NCBI GenBank assembly: GCA_964494205.1
Contig: CAZBRD010000001.1
Span: 310,001-374,000 of the forward strand
From: JBBTCX01 sp964494205
GTDB lineage: Bacteria > Planctomycetota > Phycisphaerae > UBA1845
Length of the DNA stretch: 64,000 nt
Direction: 5' to 3'
The position numbers and the translations under genes were made by a program. Under the pieces are notes generated by a model. The model saw only the letters and a list, made by a program, of their open reading frames with translations. It made no database searches and had not been told where the DNA came from. This document shows positions 16,853 through 24,410 of the stretch, piece after piece. Position 1 is the first letter of the stretch. The number at the start of each line of letters is the position of its first letter.

Positions 16853-18091
16853 TCACTTGTTCGATGCGGACAGGAAAACTACTTCCGCCGCATCGCACGA
16901 ATCGCCCGGGGCGGTGAATCCCCAAACGTTTTCGTTATGGCCGATTTCTCCGAGCTTGTTGGTCATTTCGCAAATCGCGGTCTCCTCCAGAAGCACGATC
17001 ACACAACCGCCAAATCCGCCGCCGGTCATTCGCGCACCGTATACGCCGTCAACACGCAGCGCCCCTTCGACCAGCAGATCAAGCTCGCGACAGGAAACTT
17101 CAAAGTCATCGCGCAAGGATGCGTGCGACTCAGTCATCAATCGACCGAACTGCTGTGCACCGTTCGAACGCATCGCATCGGCAGCCATTAATACCCGCGC
17201 ATTTTCCGTAACGATATGTCGAACTCTGCGATACAAGGTAGACGGTAGGTAAGATTCCAAGGCGCTCAGATCGTCTGTTGAAAGATCACGAAGAGTTTGG
17301 ACGGATTTATCCCGATCCTGAATCAACGTCAGAGCTTCTTCGCACTCCTTCCTCCGTTTTGCATACTCTCCGCCCGCGATGGAGTGTTTCACGCGACTAT
17401 CCACCACCAGTACCGCGGGCTTATTCGGCGAGAGCTTAACGTAATTAGTCCAGTTCCACGGATACGGTATGAACTGCTTTTCCAGCGATCGGCAATCAAG
17501 CAGCATCGCATGGTCGCGTCGGGCGAACAGGCAACTGACCTGGTCCATCAGGCCGCAGGGAGCGCCCGCGAACTCGTGCTCGGCCCGCTGGCAAAGCCGC
17601 GCCAATTCCATTCGATCAATTTCGACACCTGCAAGCGATGTCAACGCCAGTGCGATGCCGACCTCTGTGGCTGCTGAGCTAGCCAACCCTGCGCCGACGT
17701 GAAGAAATCCGTCGATATGCAAACGAGCGCCACCAAGTGGAACGCCCAAGCGCTGCAATCCGACAATCACACCGACCGCGAGCTTCGCCCATGATGGTAC
17801 GTTTGCGATCGCGGCTAATTCGAGCGTTATGCCCGCATCTTCTGAAAAAGAGGTTGAACAAATCTCGATCGATTGATGTTCATGTCGGCCCGCCGTCACG
17901 AACAATCCGTGATGCAGTGCAATCGGCAACACCAATCCGCCGGTGTAATCCGTATGGTCGCCCATCAGGTTCACGCGACCTGGCGCGCGAACGATAAGCT
18001 CGGGTTCGGCATCGAACCGCTTTCGGAATGCATCAATCAATCCACTGTGCAGTATGATTGATTCGCTCAATTCCACGTCGCGTTCAGCCAC
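16853..18091 (-). CDS. galK: Galactokinase-like GHMP sugar kinase
   Basis: The 412-residue GHMP kinase has the galactokinase signature GRVNLMGDHTDY (residues 38-49), the ATP loop HVGAGLASSA (131-140), CGLMDQ (179-184, with Asp183 as likely base) and a C-terminal GGGFGGCVIVLL. Two usual residues differ: the signature has GDHTDY rather than GEHTDY, and the ATP loop begins HVGAG rather than PxGAG. It may therefore act on galactose or on a related sugar. No galT or galE is adjacent. The GTG start overlaps the end of the patatin gene by 25 bases; other non-ATG starts are possible. Confidence 0.85.
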   Translation of the reverse strand: MAERDVELSESIILHSGLIDAFRKRFDAEPELIVRAPGRVNLMGDHTDYTGGLVLPIALHHGLFVTAGRHEHQSIEICSTSFSEDAGITLELAAIANVPSWAKLAVGVIVGLQRLGVPLGGARLHIDGFLHVGAGLASSAATEVGIALALTSLAGVEIDRMELARLCQRAEHEFAGAPCGLMDQVSCLFARRDHAMLLDCRSLEKQFIPYPWNWTNYVKLSPNKPAVLVVDSRVKHSIAGGEYAKRRKECEEALTLIQDRDKSVQTLRDLSTDDLSALESYLPSTLYRRVRHIVTENARVLMAADAMRSNGAQQFGRLMTESHASLRDDFEVSCRELDLLVEGALRVDGVYGARMTGGGFGGCVIVLLEETAICEMTNKLGEIGHNENVWGFTAPGDSCDAAEVVFLSASNK

Positions 18092-18984
18092 TTCACTGTT
18101 TCGTTGAGATTCACCTGATCCGCCAGTTGGACGAGCCGCGTTACTTTCTTCGCGTCATCAAGGGCGATGGCTTCTGGCAGGATCGGCTCCAGGCGATGAT
18201 AGCGGTCGTTGAGCAACTGATTGCATTGATAATCAGCCACGCCCATCACGCCGTCGATCATCAGCGAGAGCAGCGGCTTCGCCCACTGTGCATATCCCCA
18301 ATCGAGGTCTTTACCTTTGATGTAGGTTGGGTTAATGCCCGTCGAGAGCGACAAGAGCTTGATGTTCTTCAAGTCTTGATTGCCAGCCTTTGCGTCCAGC
18401 GCCTGCGTCAGTGCTGAAAGGCTCGGGTTGTTGGCCACCACGCCGCCATCGACATAACCCTGATAGGCAGGGAAAAAAGTCGGGGCAGCCGACGTTCGCA
18501 TAGCGACGTCAACCGCGAGCTCCGCGCCATCCGAATCAGAACCTTTGTAGTTGTGGAAAAACTTTGGCTTCCAAGTCCTGGGCGTTGCGCCGGTGGCTTC
18601 GTTGTCGAGATCAAACGCCGGCACCAGAACTTTCTTCGATAAGTCGCTGAGCTTGGTGTCCTTGCCGTACGCTTTGACGAGTGCCTTTTTCAAGTTGGTC
18701 GAATCATAGTCCGCTCCGCCGATCTTTCCGAGGTCCATGATGTTGTCGAGCCACGAGTCGTCGAAGATCGCGGTCCCCTTGTTCACATACAAATCGACGA
18801 GATCCTGTGGTGTGAGCCCGCCCGCCAGGCCGATGGCGATGATGCCACCGGTCGATGTGCCTGCGACAAGATCGATCTTGCTCAGAAATCCCGGAACTTG
18901 TTTTTCAAGACGAACCAGCAACTGGGCTGTGTACACCCCGCGAATTCCACCGCCATCCAGACTCAGAATGCGATAACCGGCCAT
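18067..18984 (-). CDS. Patatin-like phospholipase
   Basis: The 305-residue protein has the three patatin elements: the glycine-rich oxyanion site DGGGIRG (residues 10-16), the nucleophile elbow GTSTGG with Ser44, and DGG with Asp179 (in YVDGGVVANNP). Ser and Asp form the catalytic dyad of this lipid acyl hydrolase family. No signal peptide or membrane helix is visible, so it is probably cytoplasmic. The native lipid is unknown. The gene overlaps galK by 25 bases in the same direction. Confidence 0.9.
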   Translation of the reverse strand: MAGYRILSLDGGGIRGVYTAQLLVRLEKQVPGFLSKIDLVAGTSTGGIIAIGLAGGLTPQDLVDLYVNKGTAIFDDSWLDNIMDLGKIGGADYDSTNLKKALVKAYGKDTKLSDLSKKVLVPAFDLDNEATGATPRTWKPKFFHNYKGSDSDGAELAVDVAMRTSAAPTFFPAYQGYVDGGVVANNPSLSALTQALDAKAGNQDLKNIKLLSLSTGINPTYIKGKDLDWGYAQWAKPLLSLMIDGVMGVADYQCNQLLNDRYHRLEPILPEAIALDDAKKVTRLVQLADQVNLNETVKWLNATWN

Positions 18985-19056
18985 GTGTTCCTCCTAAAGA
19001 AAGTAATGGTTTCCTGCCCCGACCATTTACCATCTCAGCGGACTTAGCCGAACGAG

Positions 19057-20007
19057 CTATTCAGGTGTCATCAGCTTGTCACCTGCCTTGACGTGCCTTC
19101 CGTTGACGTACTCCGGCCAAGTCATCACCCGTCCCGAGGACGGTTTGATTTCGAGAATTTCGAGCAAGCCTTCGGACGTGGTTACACGAAGTTGCGAGTC
19201 AAGCGTGCCGGGTGCCTGCTTGGAGGTTGGTAGCGATTCCGAAACTCTCGCACGCAAGATCGACACCGACTCCCATCGTTCCTCACTCGATTGATACATC
19301 GCGGTCGCACCGGGCCACGGCGTCATGCCATGGATGAGGTTGGCGATCTGCCGGGCTGGTCGATCGAATCGAATCCAGCCGTCGCTCTTTTCGAGCTTGC
19401 GAGCGGTTGTAGACAGCGAATCGTTCTGCGGCTCACCTGCCGGGTTGGCGCCGTCTGCGAACAGCTTCAACGCTGCGTCAACCGCATCGACGCCAATTCC
19501 CGCCAGCCGATCATGCAACTCGCCGGCAATTTCCTCCGGTTTGATCTGCGTCCAGCGGCTCGACAGAATCGGTCCGGCGTCCATGCGCTCCACAATTCTA
19601 AATACGGTACAGCCGGTGGTTTCTTCCCCATTCACGATAGCCCAATTGATTGGGGCAGCTCCGCGATACTTCGGCAGCAGCGACGCGTGCAGGTTGATGC
19701 ACCCGCCGGGCATCATGGCTAGCAGATCGTTTCTCAACTTCTGCCCGAACGCGATGACAAGCCCAAGGTCGGCATTCAGACTGCGGAGGTGAGCCAGCGT
19801 ATCCGGTTCGTTGATGTTCTCAGCTTCGATGACTGGCAAATCAAATTTCGCTGCTTCAGCCGCCACCGGCGTGCGCGTGACGTGCCTCCCGCGCCCCTTA
19901 CCCCGCGCTGGCTGAGTGACCACCTGCACGATTTCATGCGGACTGTTCACGCACCACTTCAACGTGGGAATGGCGAAGGCTCCGGAGGCAATGAAAAGAA
20001 GTCGCAT
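19057..20007 (-). CDS. fmt: Methionyl-tRNA formyltransferase
   Basis: Fmt formylates initiator Met-tRNA using 10-formyl-THF. The 316-residue protein starts with the Rossmann-like domain and carries the formyl-transfer motif INLHASLLPKYRGAAPINWA, with Asn and His of the active site, DAGPIL and HDRLA. The C-terminal OB-fold domain is present. It follows def by 31 bases in the same direction, the classical def-fmt pair. Confidence 0.95.
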   Translation of the reverse strand: MRLLFIASGAFAIPTLKWCVNSPHEIVQVVTQPARGKGRGRHVTRTPVAAEAAKFDLPVIEAENINEPDTLAHLRSLNADLGLVIAFGQKLRNDLLAMMPGGCINLHASLLPKYRGAAPINWAIVNGEETTGCTVFRIVERMDAGPILSSRWTQIKPEEIAGELHDRLAGIGVDAVDAALKLFADGANPAGEPQNDSLSTTARKLEKSDGWIRFDRPARQIANLIHGMTPWPGATAMYQSSEERWESVSILRARVSESLPTSKQAPGTLDSQLRVTTSEGLLEILEIKPSSGRVMTWPEYVNGRHVKAGDKLMTPE

Positions 20008-20038
20008 CGTGATTTAGTCCCTCGCCAGGAAATGCGAA

Positions 20039-20572
20039 TTAGTTTCGCTTTTTGGTTGCCTTGTGGTCCGCCTGCATCTGCTTGATCGCACGCCGGTTGA
20101 CGATCTCGTCGGATGCGGACATGTGGTCGATGATCAGTTTCCCGTCGAGGTGATCCGTCTCGTGCTGCCAGATGCGCGCGAGCAGTTCACTTCCGGTGAC
20201 GACCACTTTGTTGCCCTGAAGGTCATAGGCTTCCATGACCGCGTGCGTCGCCCGCCGCATAGCCACCGTCACACCCGGCAAGGAAAGACAACCTTCATCC
20301 TTCTCCTCCGCGCCGGACAGCTCCAGGAATCGCGGGTTAACGTATGCAATGTTGTTTTCCGGCTCACCCGTCGAATTGCATACGAACATCCTGATCGAAA
20401 TACCCACCTGAGGGGCGGCTAACCCAACCCCCTTGTCCGCATGCATCAGTTCGAACATTTTCTCCGCGAGCGAAGCCAGATCAGGCCCGAACTCCGTTAC
20501 CGGCGCGGACTGTTTTTTCAGCACCGGATCAGGGTAGACGACGATCTGTAACTTCTTGGCGGCTTTGCTCAT
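20039..20572 (-). CDS. def: Peptide deformylase
   Basis: Def removes the formyl group from nascent N-termini. All three family motifs are present in 177 residues: GVGLAAPQVG (48-57), EGCLSLPG (93-100, metal ligand Cys95) and QHETDHLDG (136-144, metal ligands His137 and His141, catalytic Glu138). It is the first gene of the def-fmt unit. The C-terminus is rich in Lys. Confidence 0.96.
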   Translation of the reverse strand: MSKAAKKLQIVVYPDPVLKKQSAPVTEFGPDLASLAEKMFELMHADKGVGLAAPQVGISIRMFVCNSTGEPENNIAYVNPRFLELSGAEEKDEGCLSLPGVTVAMRRATHAVMEAYDLQGNKVVVTGSELLARIWQHETDHLDGKLIIDHMSASDEIVNRRAIKQMQADHKATKKRN

Positions 20573-20776
20573 TTTGGGTTCACGAATCGAAGTTCGAAGG
20601 TCGCCGTGTCGATCTTTACCTTAGCTTGACACGAGACTTAGCGAAGTTAGCATCGCTGGTTTCGTTTGTCGAATGACTCGCCCGACGCAGATCGGCGCGA
20701 GCGACACAGCGGTGACCGTCACCTGATCGTTGCCAGCCAATAACCAAATAGAGAACTTCGCCACGATCGATCGAGC

Positions 20777-22216
20777 ATGAGTAAAGAAGCAGTATCGCCG
20801 GACGATAGTCAGCGACTCGTAACCAGCGCCGAGGACAAGGCGAAGGCCGCCAAGTGGTTCGAGCGTGCGCGCGATCTGGGTGATAAGCGTCAGTTCGATT
20901 ACGCCGTCGAGTATTACGTGAACGGGCTTGAGTTCGCGCCCGACGCGGTCGAGGAAGCCTGCAAACCCCTTCACGGATGTGCCATCGCGAGAAAAGCAAC
21001 CGGCGGCAAGAAGCCGGGCATCAAGGACACCATGAAACGCTCGATGAGCGACAAGGTTGCGAAGCAGGCGTATCTCAATTCGCTCTGGCTATTCGGGCAC
21101 GATCCGGACAACGTGAGCTATATCGAAGGGGCAGCCAAGGCCGCCAGTCGTTTGCGCGCAGAAGAGGCCGCACGCTGGGCGGCGGGTGTTTGGCTCAAAC
21201 TACTGGACTCCAATTCCAAAGCGACCAGCAAGCAATATCAAGCGCTTTGCGACTTGATGAGCGAAATGGGCGAACGTGCCGTCTTACGTGATGATGTGAT
21301 CGGTGCGGTCGCGGCATTCCAGATGGGTGTCGACGCAGTTTCCATCTGGAAGCGAAAGTTCCAGAAGGATGCTGCAGCCGATCTCGCGCTTAAGAATCTG
21401 TCTACGAAACTGACGATTCACAAAGGCAAATATCAGGGCGGCGAGTCCTTCCGCGACAGCATTCGCGATTCTGGCGAGCAACGCGACCTTCAGGACGAGC
21501 AGCGCACGGTTCAGTCGGATGATCGTTTTGATGAGCTGATCTCCAAAGCCGAACAGGAATATCAAACCAACCCGACCGACATCACGCTCAAGAAATATGT
21601 CGATCTGCTTTGTCGCCGCGAGAAGGAAAGCGATGAACTTCGCGCTATCGGCGTCTTGGTGAACGAGTTCAAGCGATCGAATCAATATCGCTGGAAGCAG
21701 ATCGCCGAAGATATTCGAATGAAGCAGTTGACTCGCAAGGAGCGCGAACTCCGGGCCGCAGGGGACGTGGAGGCAGTCAAGAAGCACCAGAGCGAGCAAC
21801 TGGGGTTCGAACTGAAGGTGTTCAAGGAAAGATCGGAACGGTACCCCACCGACCTGCGGGTGAAGTTCGAACTGGCGGTCAGAAATTTCAAAGCCGGTCG
21901 CATCGACGATGCCATTCCGCTGCTTCAATCGGCCCGTAACGACCCCAAAAACAAGGTCGCTTGTGGCCTCTACCTGGGGCGATGTTTCTACAAGAAAGCT
22001 TATTATTCACAAGCAGTTACAACGCTTCGCGAGTCCAGCGAGGCCTATGAAATAAGTGACGATGACCTGGCCAAGGAGCTGCTCTACTGGATGGGTCGAT
22101 CGCAGGAGGCAGCCAAGGACTATCCCGGCACTCGAAAGACCTACGGGAGAATCCTCCAGATCGACTACAACTACCGCGATGTTCGTGCTAGACTGGATGG
22201 TCTGCCCCCGGAATAG
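20777..22216 (+). CDS. TPR-repeat protein
   Basis: The 479-residue soluble protein begins with a TPR-like segment (about residues 24-60) and ends with tandem TPR units (about 350-475), separated by a long charged helical middle (about 215-345) that is rich in Arg, Glu, Lys and Asp and may be a coiled coil. No signal peptide or membrane helix is visible. Such proteins usually act as scaffolds. It is the first gene of a plus-strand run that leads to rpsT and pheST, but gaps of about 100 bases argue against strict coupling. Confidence 0.75.
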   Translation: MSKEAVSPDDSQRLVTSAEDKAKAAKWFERARDLGDKRQFDYAVEYYVNGLEFAPDAVEEACKPLHGCAIARKATGGKKPGIKDTMKRSMSDKVAKQAYLNSLWLFGHDPDNVSYIEGAAKAASRLRAEEAARWAAGVWLKLLDSNSKATSKQYQALCDLMSEMGERAVLRDDVIGAVAAFQMGVDAVSIWKRKFQKDAAADLALKNLSTKLTIHKGKYQGGESFRDSIRDSGEQRDLQDEQRTVQSDDRFDELISKAEQEYQTNPTDITLKKYVDLLCRREKESDELRAIGVLVNEFKRSNQYRWKQIAEDIRMKQLTRKERELRAAGDVEAVKKHQSEQLGFELKVFKERSERYPTDLRVKFELAVRNFKAGRIDDAIPLLQSARNDPKNKVACGLYLGRCFYKKAYYSQAVTTLRESSEAYEISDDDLAKELLYWMGRSQEAAKDYPGTRKTYGRILQIDYNYRDVRARLDGLPPE

Positions 22217-22320
22217 GGCGGGCTGTGATTTTAGCGGATTGGTGTGTTTATTTAGTGTAGGAATGGTGTGCCACTGCTCTGTGAGCAGTGCAATGACAAG
22301 CAACTGGGAGACTATCGACT

Positions 22321-22602
22321 GTGGCGAATCTTGCTGACGCAAAAAAGAGAATCAAACAAAACGAACGTAATCGTGAGGCCAACCGCGCCCGCAAATCACG
22401 CGTGAAGACCGAGACCCGCAAGTTGCTGGACGCCATCCACGACGGCAAGGTTGAAGACGCCAAGAAGTCATTCGTCGGCATCACCAAGCTTCTCGACCAG
22501 ACTGCTGCCAAAGGCACGCTGCATAAGAACACGGTCGCTCGCAGAAAGTCGCGATTGGCCAAGCGGCTGAATGCTGCTGGCAAAGCGCCGAAGGCGAAGT
22601 AG
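22321..22602 (+). CDS. rpsT: 30S ribosomal protein S20
   Basis: The 93-residue, very basic protein matches S20, a primary binder of the 5' domain of 16S rRNA. The N-terminal segment ANLADAKKRIKQNERNREAN and the later KGTLHKNTVARRKSRLAKRL are diagnostic. The start is GTG with a GGGAG box about nine bases upstream. It lies 18 bases before the methyltransferase gene. Confidence 0.96.
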   Translation: MANLADAKKRIKQNERNREANRARKSRVKTETRKLLDAIHDGKVEDAKKSFVGITKLLDQTAAKGTLHKNTVARRKSRLAKRLNAAGKAPKAK

Positions 22603-22620
22603 GCCAAATCAATCAGCAAC

Positions 22621-23193
22621 ATGTCTGAGTCCGCTTCATTCGTCACACGAGGCGGGGACAAGCTGGCTGCGGCGCTGGATCAATTCGGCGTCGATGTTTC
22701 CAATTCTGTTTGCGCTGACCTTGGCAGTCACGAAGGCGGCTTCGTTGACTGCTTGCTTCAGCGTGGGGCTGCCAAGGTCTATTCGGTCGATACGTCGTAC
22801 GGCACACTGGCGTGGAAGCTGCGCAAAGACCCGCGCGTCGTTGTACTCGAACGAAAGAACGCCCTGCATGTTACGCTGCCCGAACCTGTTCAGCTAATCA
22901 CCATCGACGTCGGTTGGACGCCGCAGGCAAAGGTGCTCGCCAGCGCGAACAAGCTGCTCGCGTCCGATGGTCAAGTCATTACACTCATCAAACCACACTA
23001 TGAAGCAGATGCAGACCTGCTTGAAGGCGGTGTGCTGCCTGAGACTCAGTTTCAAACCGTGGTTGATCGCGTTCTCTCAGAGATTGCGGCTAACGGTTGG
23101 CGCGTCGAATCCACTTGCCCCAGCCCCATTCGCGGACACGGCGGCAACCGCGAGGTCTTCGCACGTCTTATCCGGGCGACTTCAGCCCCGTAG
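22621..23193 (+). CDS. TlyA/FtsJ-like RNA methyltransferase without S4 domain
   Basis: The 190-residue protein shows the TlyA-type core: VTRGGDKLAAAL at residues 8-19, the SAM motif ADLGSHEGGFVDCLLQRGAAKVYSVD, a DVG segment and the LIKPHYEAD motif. TlyA proteins methylate the ribose of rRNA, and related enzymes act on other RNAs. The N-terminal S4 RNA-binding domain of typical TlyA is missing here; the start lies only 18 bases after rpsT, leaving no room for one. Target RNA is unknown. Confidence 0.8.
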   Translation: MSESASFVTRGGDKLAAALDQFGVDVSNSVCADLGSHEGGFVDCLLQRGAAKVYSVDTSYGTLAWKLRKDPRVVVLERKNALHVTLPEPVQLITIDVGWTPQAKVLASANKLLASDGQVITLIKPHYEADADLLEGGVLPETQFQTVVDRVLSEIAANGWRVESTCPSPIRGHGGNREVFARLIRATSAP

Positions 23194-23264
23194 TCAATCA
23201 GCCTACCTCTCGGTATAAACCGAGCAATCGGTTTGGCGCGAGATATTGCCGGCGCAGTACGTAG

Positions 23265-23311
23265 GGCGGGTTTCACCCGCCAATCGCAGGAGGTGGGTGC
23301 TCAACACCCAC
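23265..23311 (+). repeat. Paired hairpins just upstream of pheS
   Basis: GGCGGGT/ACCCGCC (23265-23271 with 23275-23281) and GTGGGTG/CACCCAC (23293-23299 with 23305-23311) each make a perfect seven-base stem. The second ends ten bases before the pheS ATG. The sequence resembles the hairpin after the L,D-transpeptidase gene (56556-56576), so it may be a dispersed element. It could also shield the pheS ribosome binding site. Confidence 0.5.
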
Positions 23312-23321
23312 GCTGTTACTC

Positions 23322-24410
23322 ATGGACCTCCAGAAACTCCAGGACAAAATCGCCGAAATTGAACGCGATGTGCTTCCCAAAGCCAAGCAGATCGTCAGCG
23401 TCGATTCTCTGCGCACGCTGACCAATGAAATTCTGGATAAGAACGGCTCGCTCGGTTCGCTGCTGGGCAAGATGAAGGAGTTCCCCGCAGAGCAGCGCGG
23501 TGCTGTCGGGCAAACGCTCAACGCAGCCAAGACCCGCATCAAGCAATTCCTCGATGATCGCCTCTCGCAGATTCAATCGGCGGCCGCCAGCCAGGACGCT
23601 GCTTCGGCCGGTGATTTCGACCCGACGCTGCCCGGACAGCCGGAGATTCTCGGCGGCGTGCATCCGGTGACGGCTGTGCAGTGGGAAATTGAGCGTTCGT
23701 TCGAGCGACTCGGGTTCACCATCGAAGCCGGCCCGGAGATGGAATCCGAATACAACAACTTCGAAGCTCTCAACATCCCGGCGACGCACCCCGCCCGCGA
23801 CATGCAGGACACTTTCTGGCTGACCAACGGCATGGTGCTTCGCACGCATACGTCGCCCGTACAGCACCGCTCGATGCTCAAGCACGGTGCACCGCTTCGC
23901 GTGCTCGTTCCCGGCCGCTGCTTTCGCTATGAAACGATCGACGCGTCGCACGAGAACACGTTCCATCAGGTTGAGGGTCTGGTTATTGATCGCGACATTT
24001 CGATCGCCAACCTGATCGCCATGTCTAAGGCATTGCTCGAGGAAGTGATGAAGCGCGAAGTCGCATTGCGTGTTCGGCCAGGGTTTTTCCCGTTCGTTGA
24101 GCCGGGTCTCGAGATCGACATGAACTGTCAAATCTGCGGTGGCCCGAGCTCAGCCAAACATAAGACATGCCCCACGTGCAAACGCTCTGGCTGGGTGGAG
24201 ATTCTGCCGTGCGGCATGGTGCATCCGAATGTGCTTCGCGCGGGCAAGATCGATCCTGATGAATACACCGGCTTTGCGTTCGGTCTCGGTCTCACGCGCC
24301 TCGCGATGATGAAGTATGGCATACGCGATATTCGCGTTTTGAACGGCGGGGACTTGAGGCCGCTGATCGCGCCGGAAAGCATGATTGGCCCGTCGGTTTT
24401 GAGTGCATAA
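23322..24410 (+). CDS. pheS: Phenylalanyl-tRNA synthetase alpha subunit
   Basis: PheS forms the alpha2beta2 enzyme that charges tRNA-Phe. The 362-residue protein has an N-terminal coiled-coil arm (about 1-90) and the class II catalytic core, with motif 2 (PGRCFRYETIDASHENTFHQVEG) and motif 3 (FAFGLGLTRLAMMKYGI). A Cys4 segment with Cys269, Cys272, Cys283 and Cys286 precedes GWVEILPCGMVHPNVL and probably binds zinc; several other bacterial PheS lineages have a similar insert. Its stop is immediately followed by the pheT ATG. Confidence 0.97.
   Translation: MDLQKLQDKIAEIERDVLPKAKQIVSVDSLRTLTNEILDKNGSLGSLLGKMKEFPAEQRGAVGQTLNAAKTRIKQFLDDRLSQIQSAAASQDAASAGDFDPTLPGQPEILGGVHPVTAVQWEIERSFERLGFTIEAGPEMESEYNNFEALNIPATHPARDMQDTFWLTNGMVLRTHTSPVQHRSMLKHGAPLRVLVPGRCFRYETIDASHENTFHQVEGLVIDRDISIANLIAMSKALLEEVMKREVALRVRPGFFPFVEPGLEIDMNCQICGGPSSAKHKTCPTCKRSGWVEILPCGMVHPNVLRAGKIDPDEYTGFAFGLGLTRLAMMKYGIRDIRVLNGGDLRPLIAPESMIGPSVLSA

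Noticed and set aside
23316..24131. Minus-strand frame of 271 codons
   Set aside because: It is a shadow of pheS, which has all catalytic motifs.
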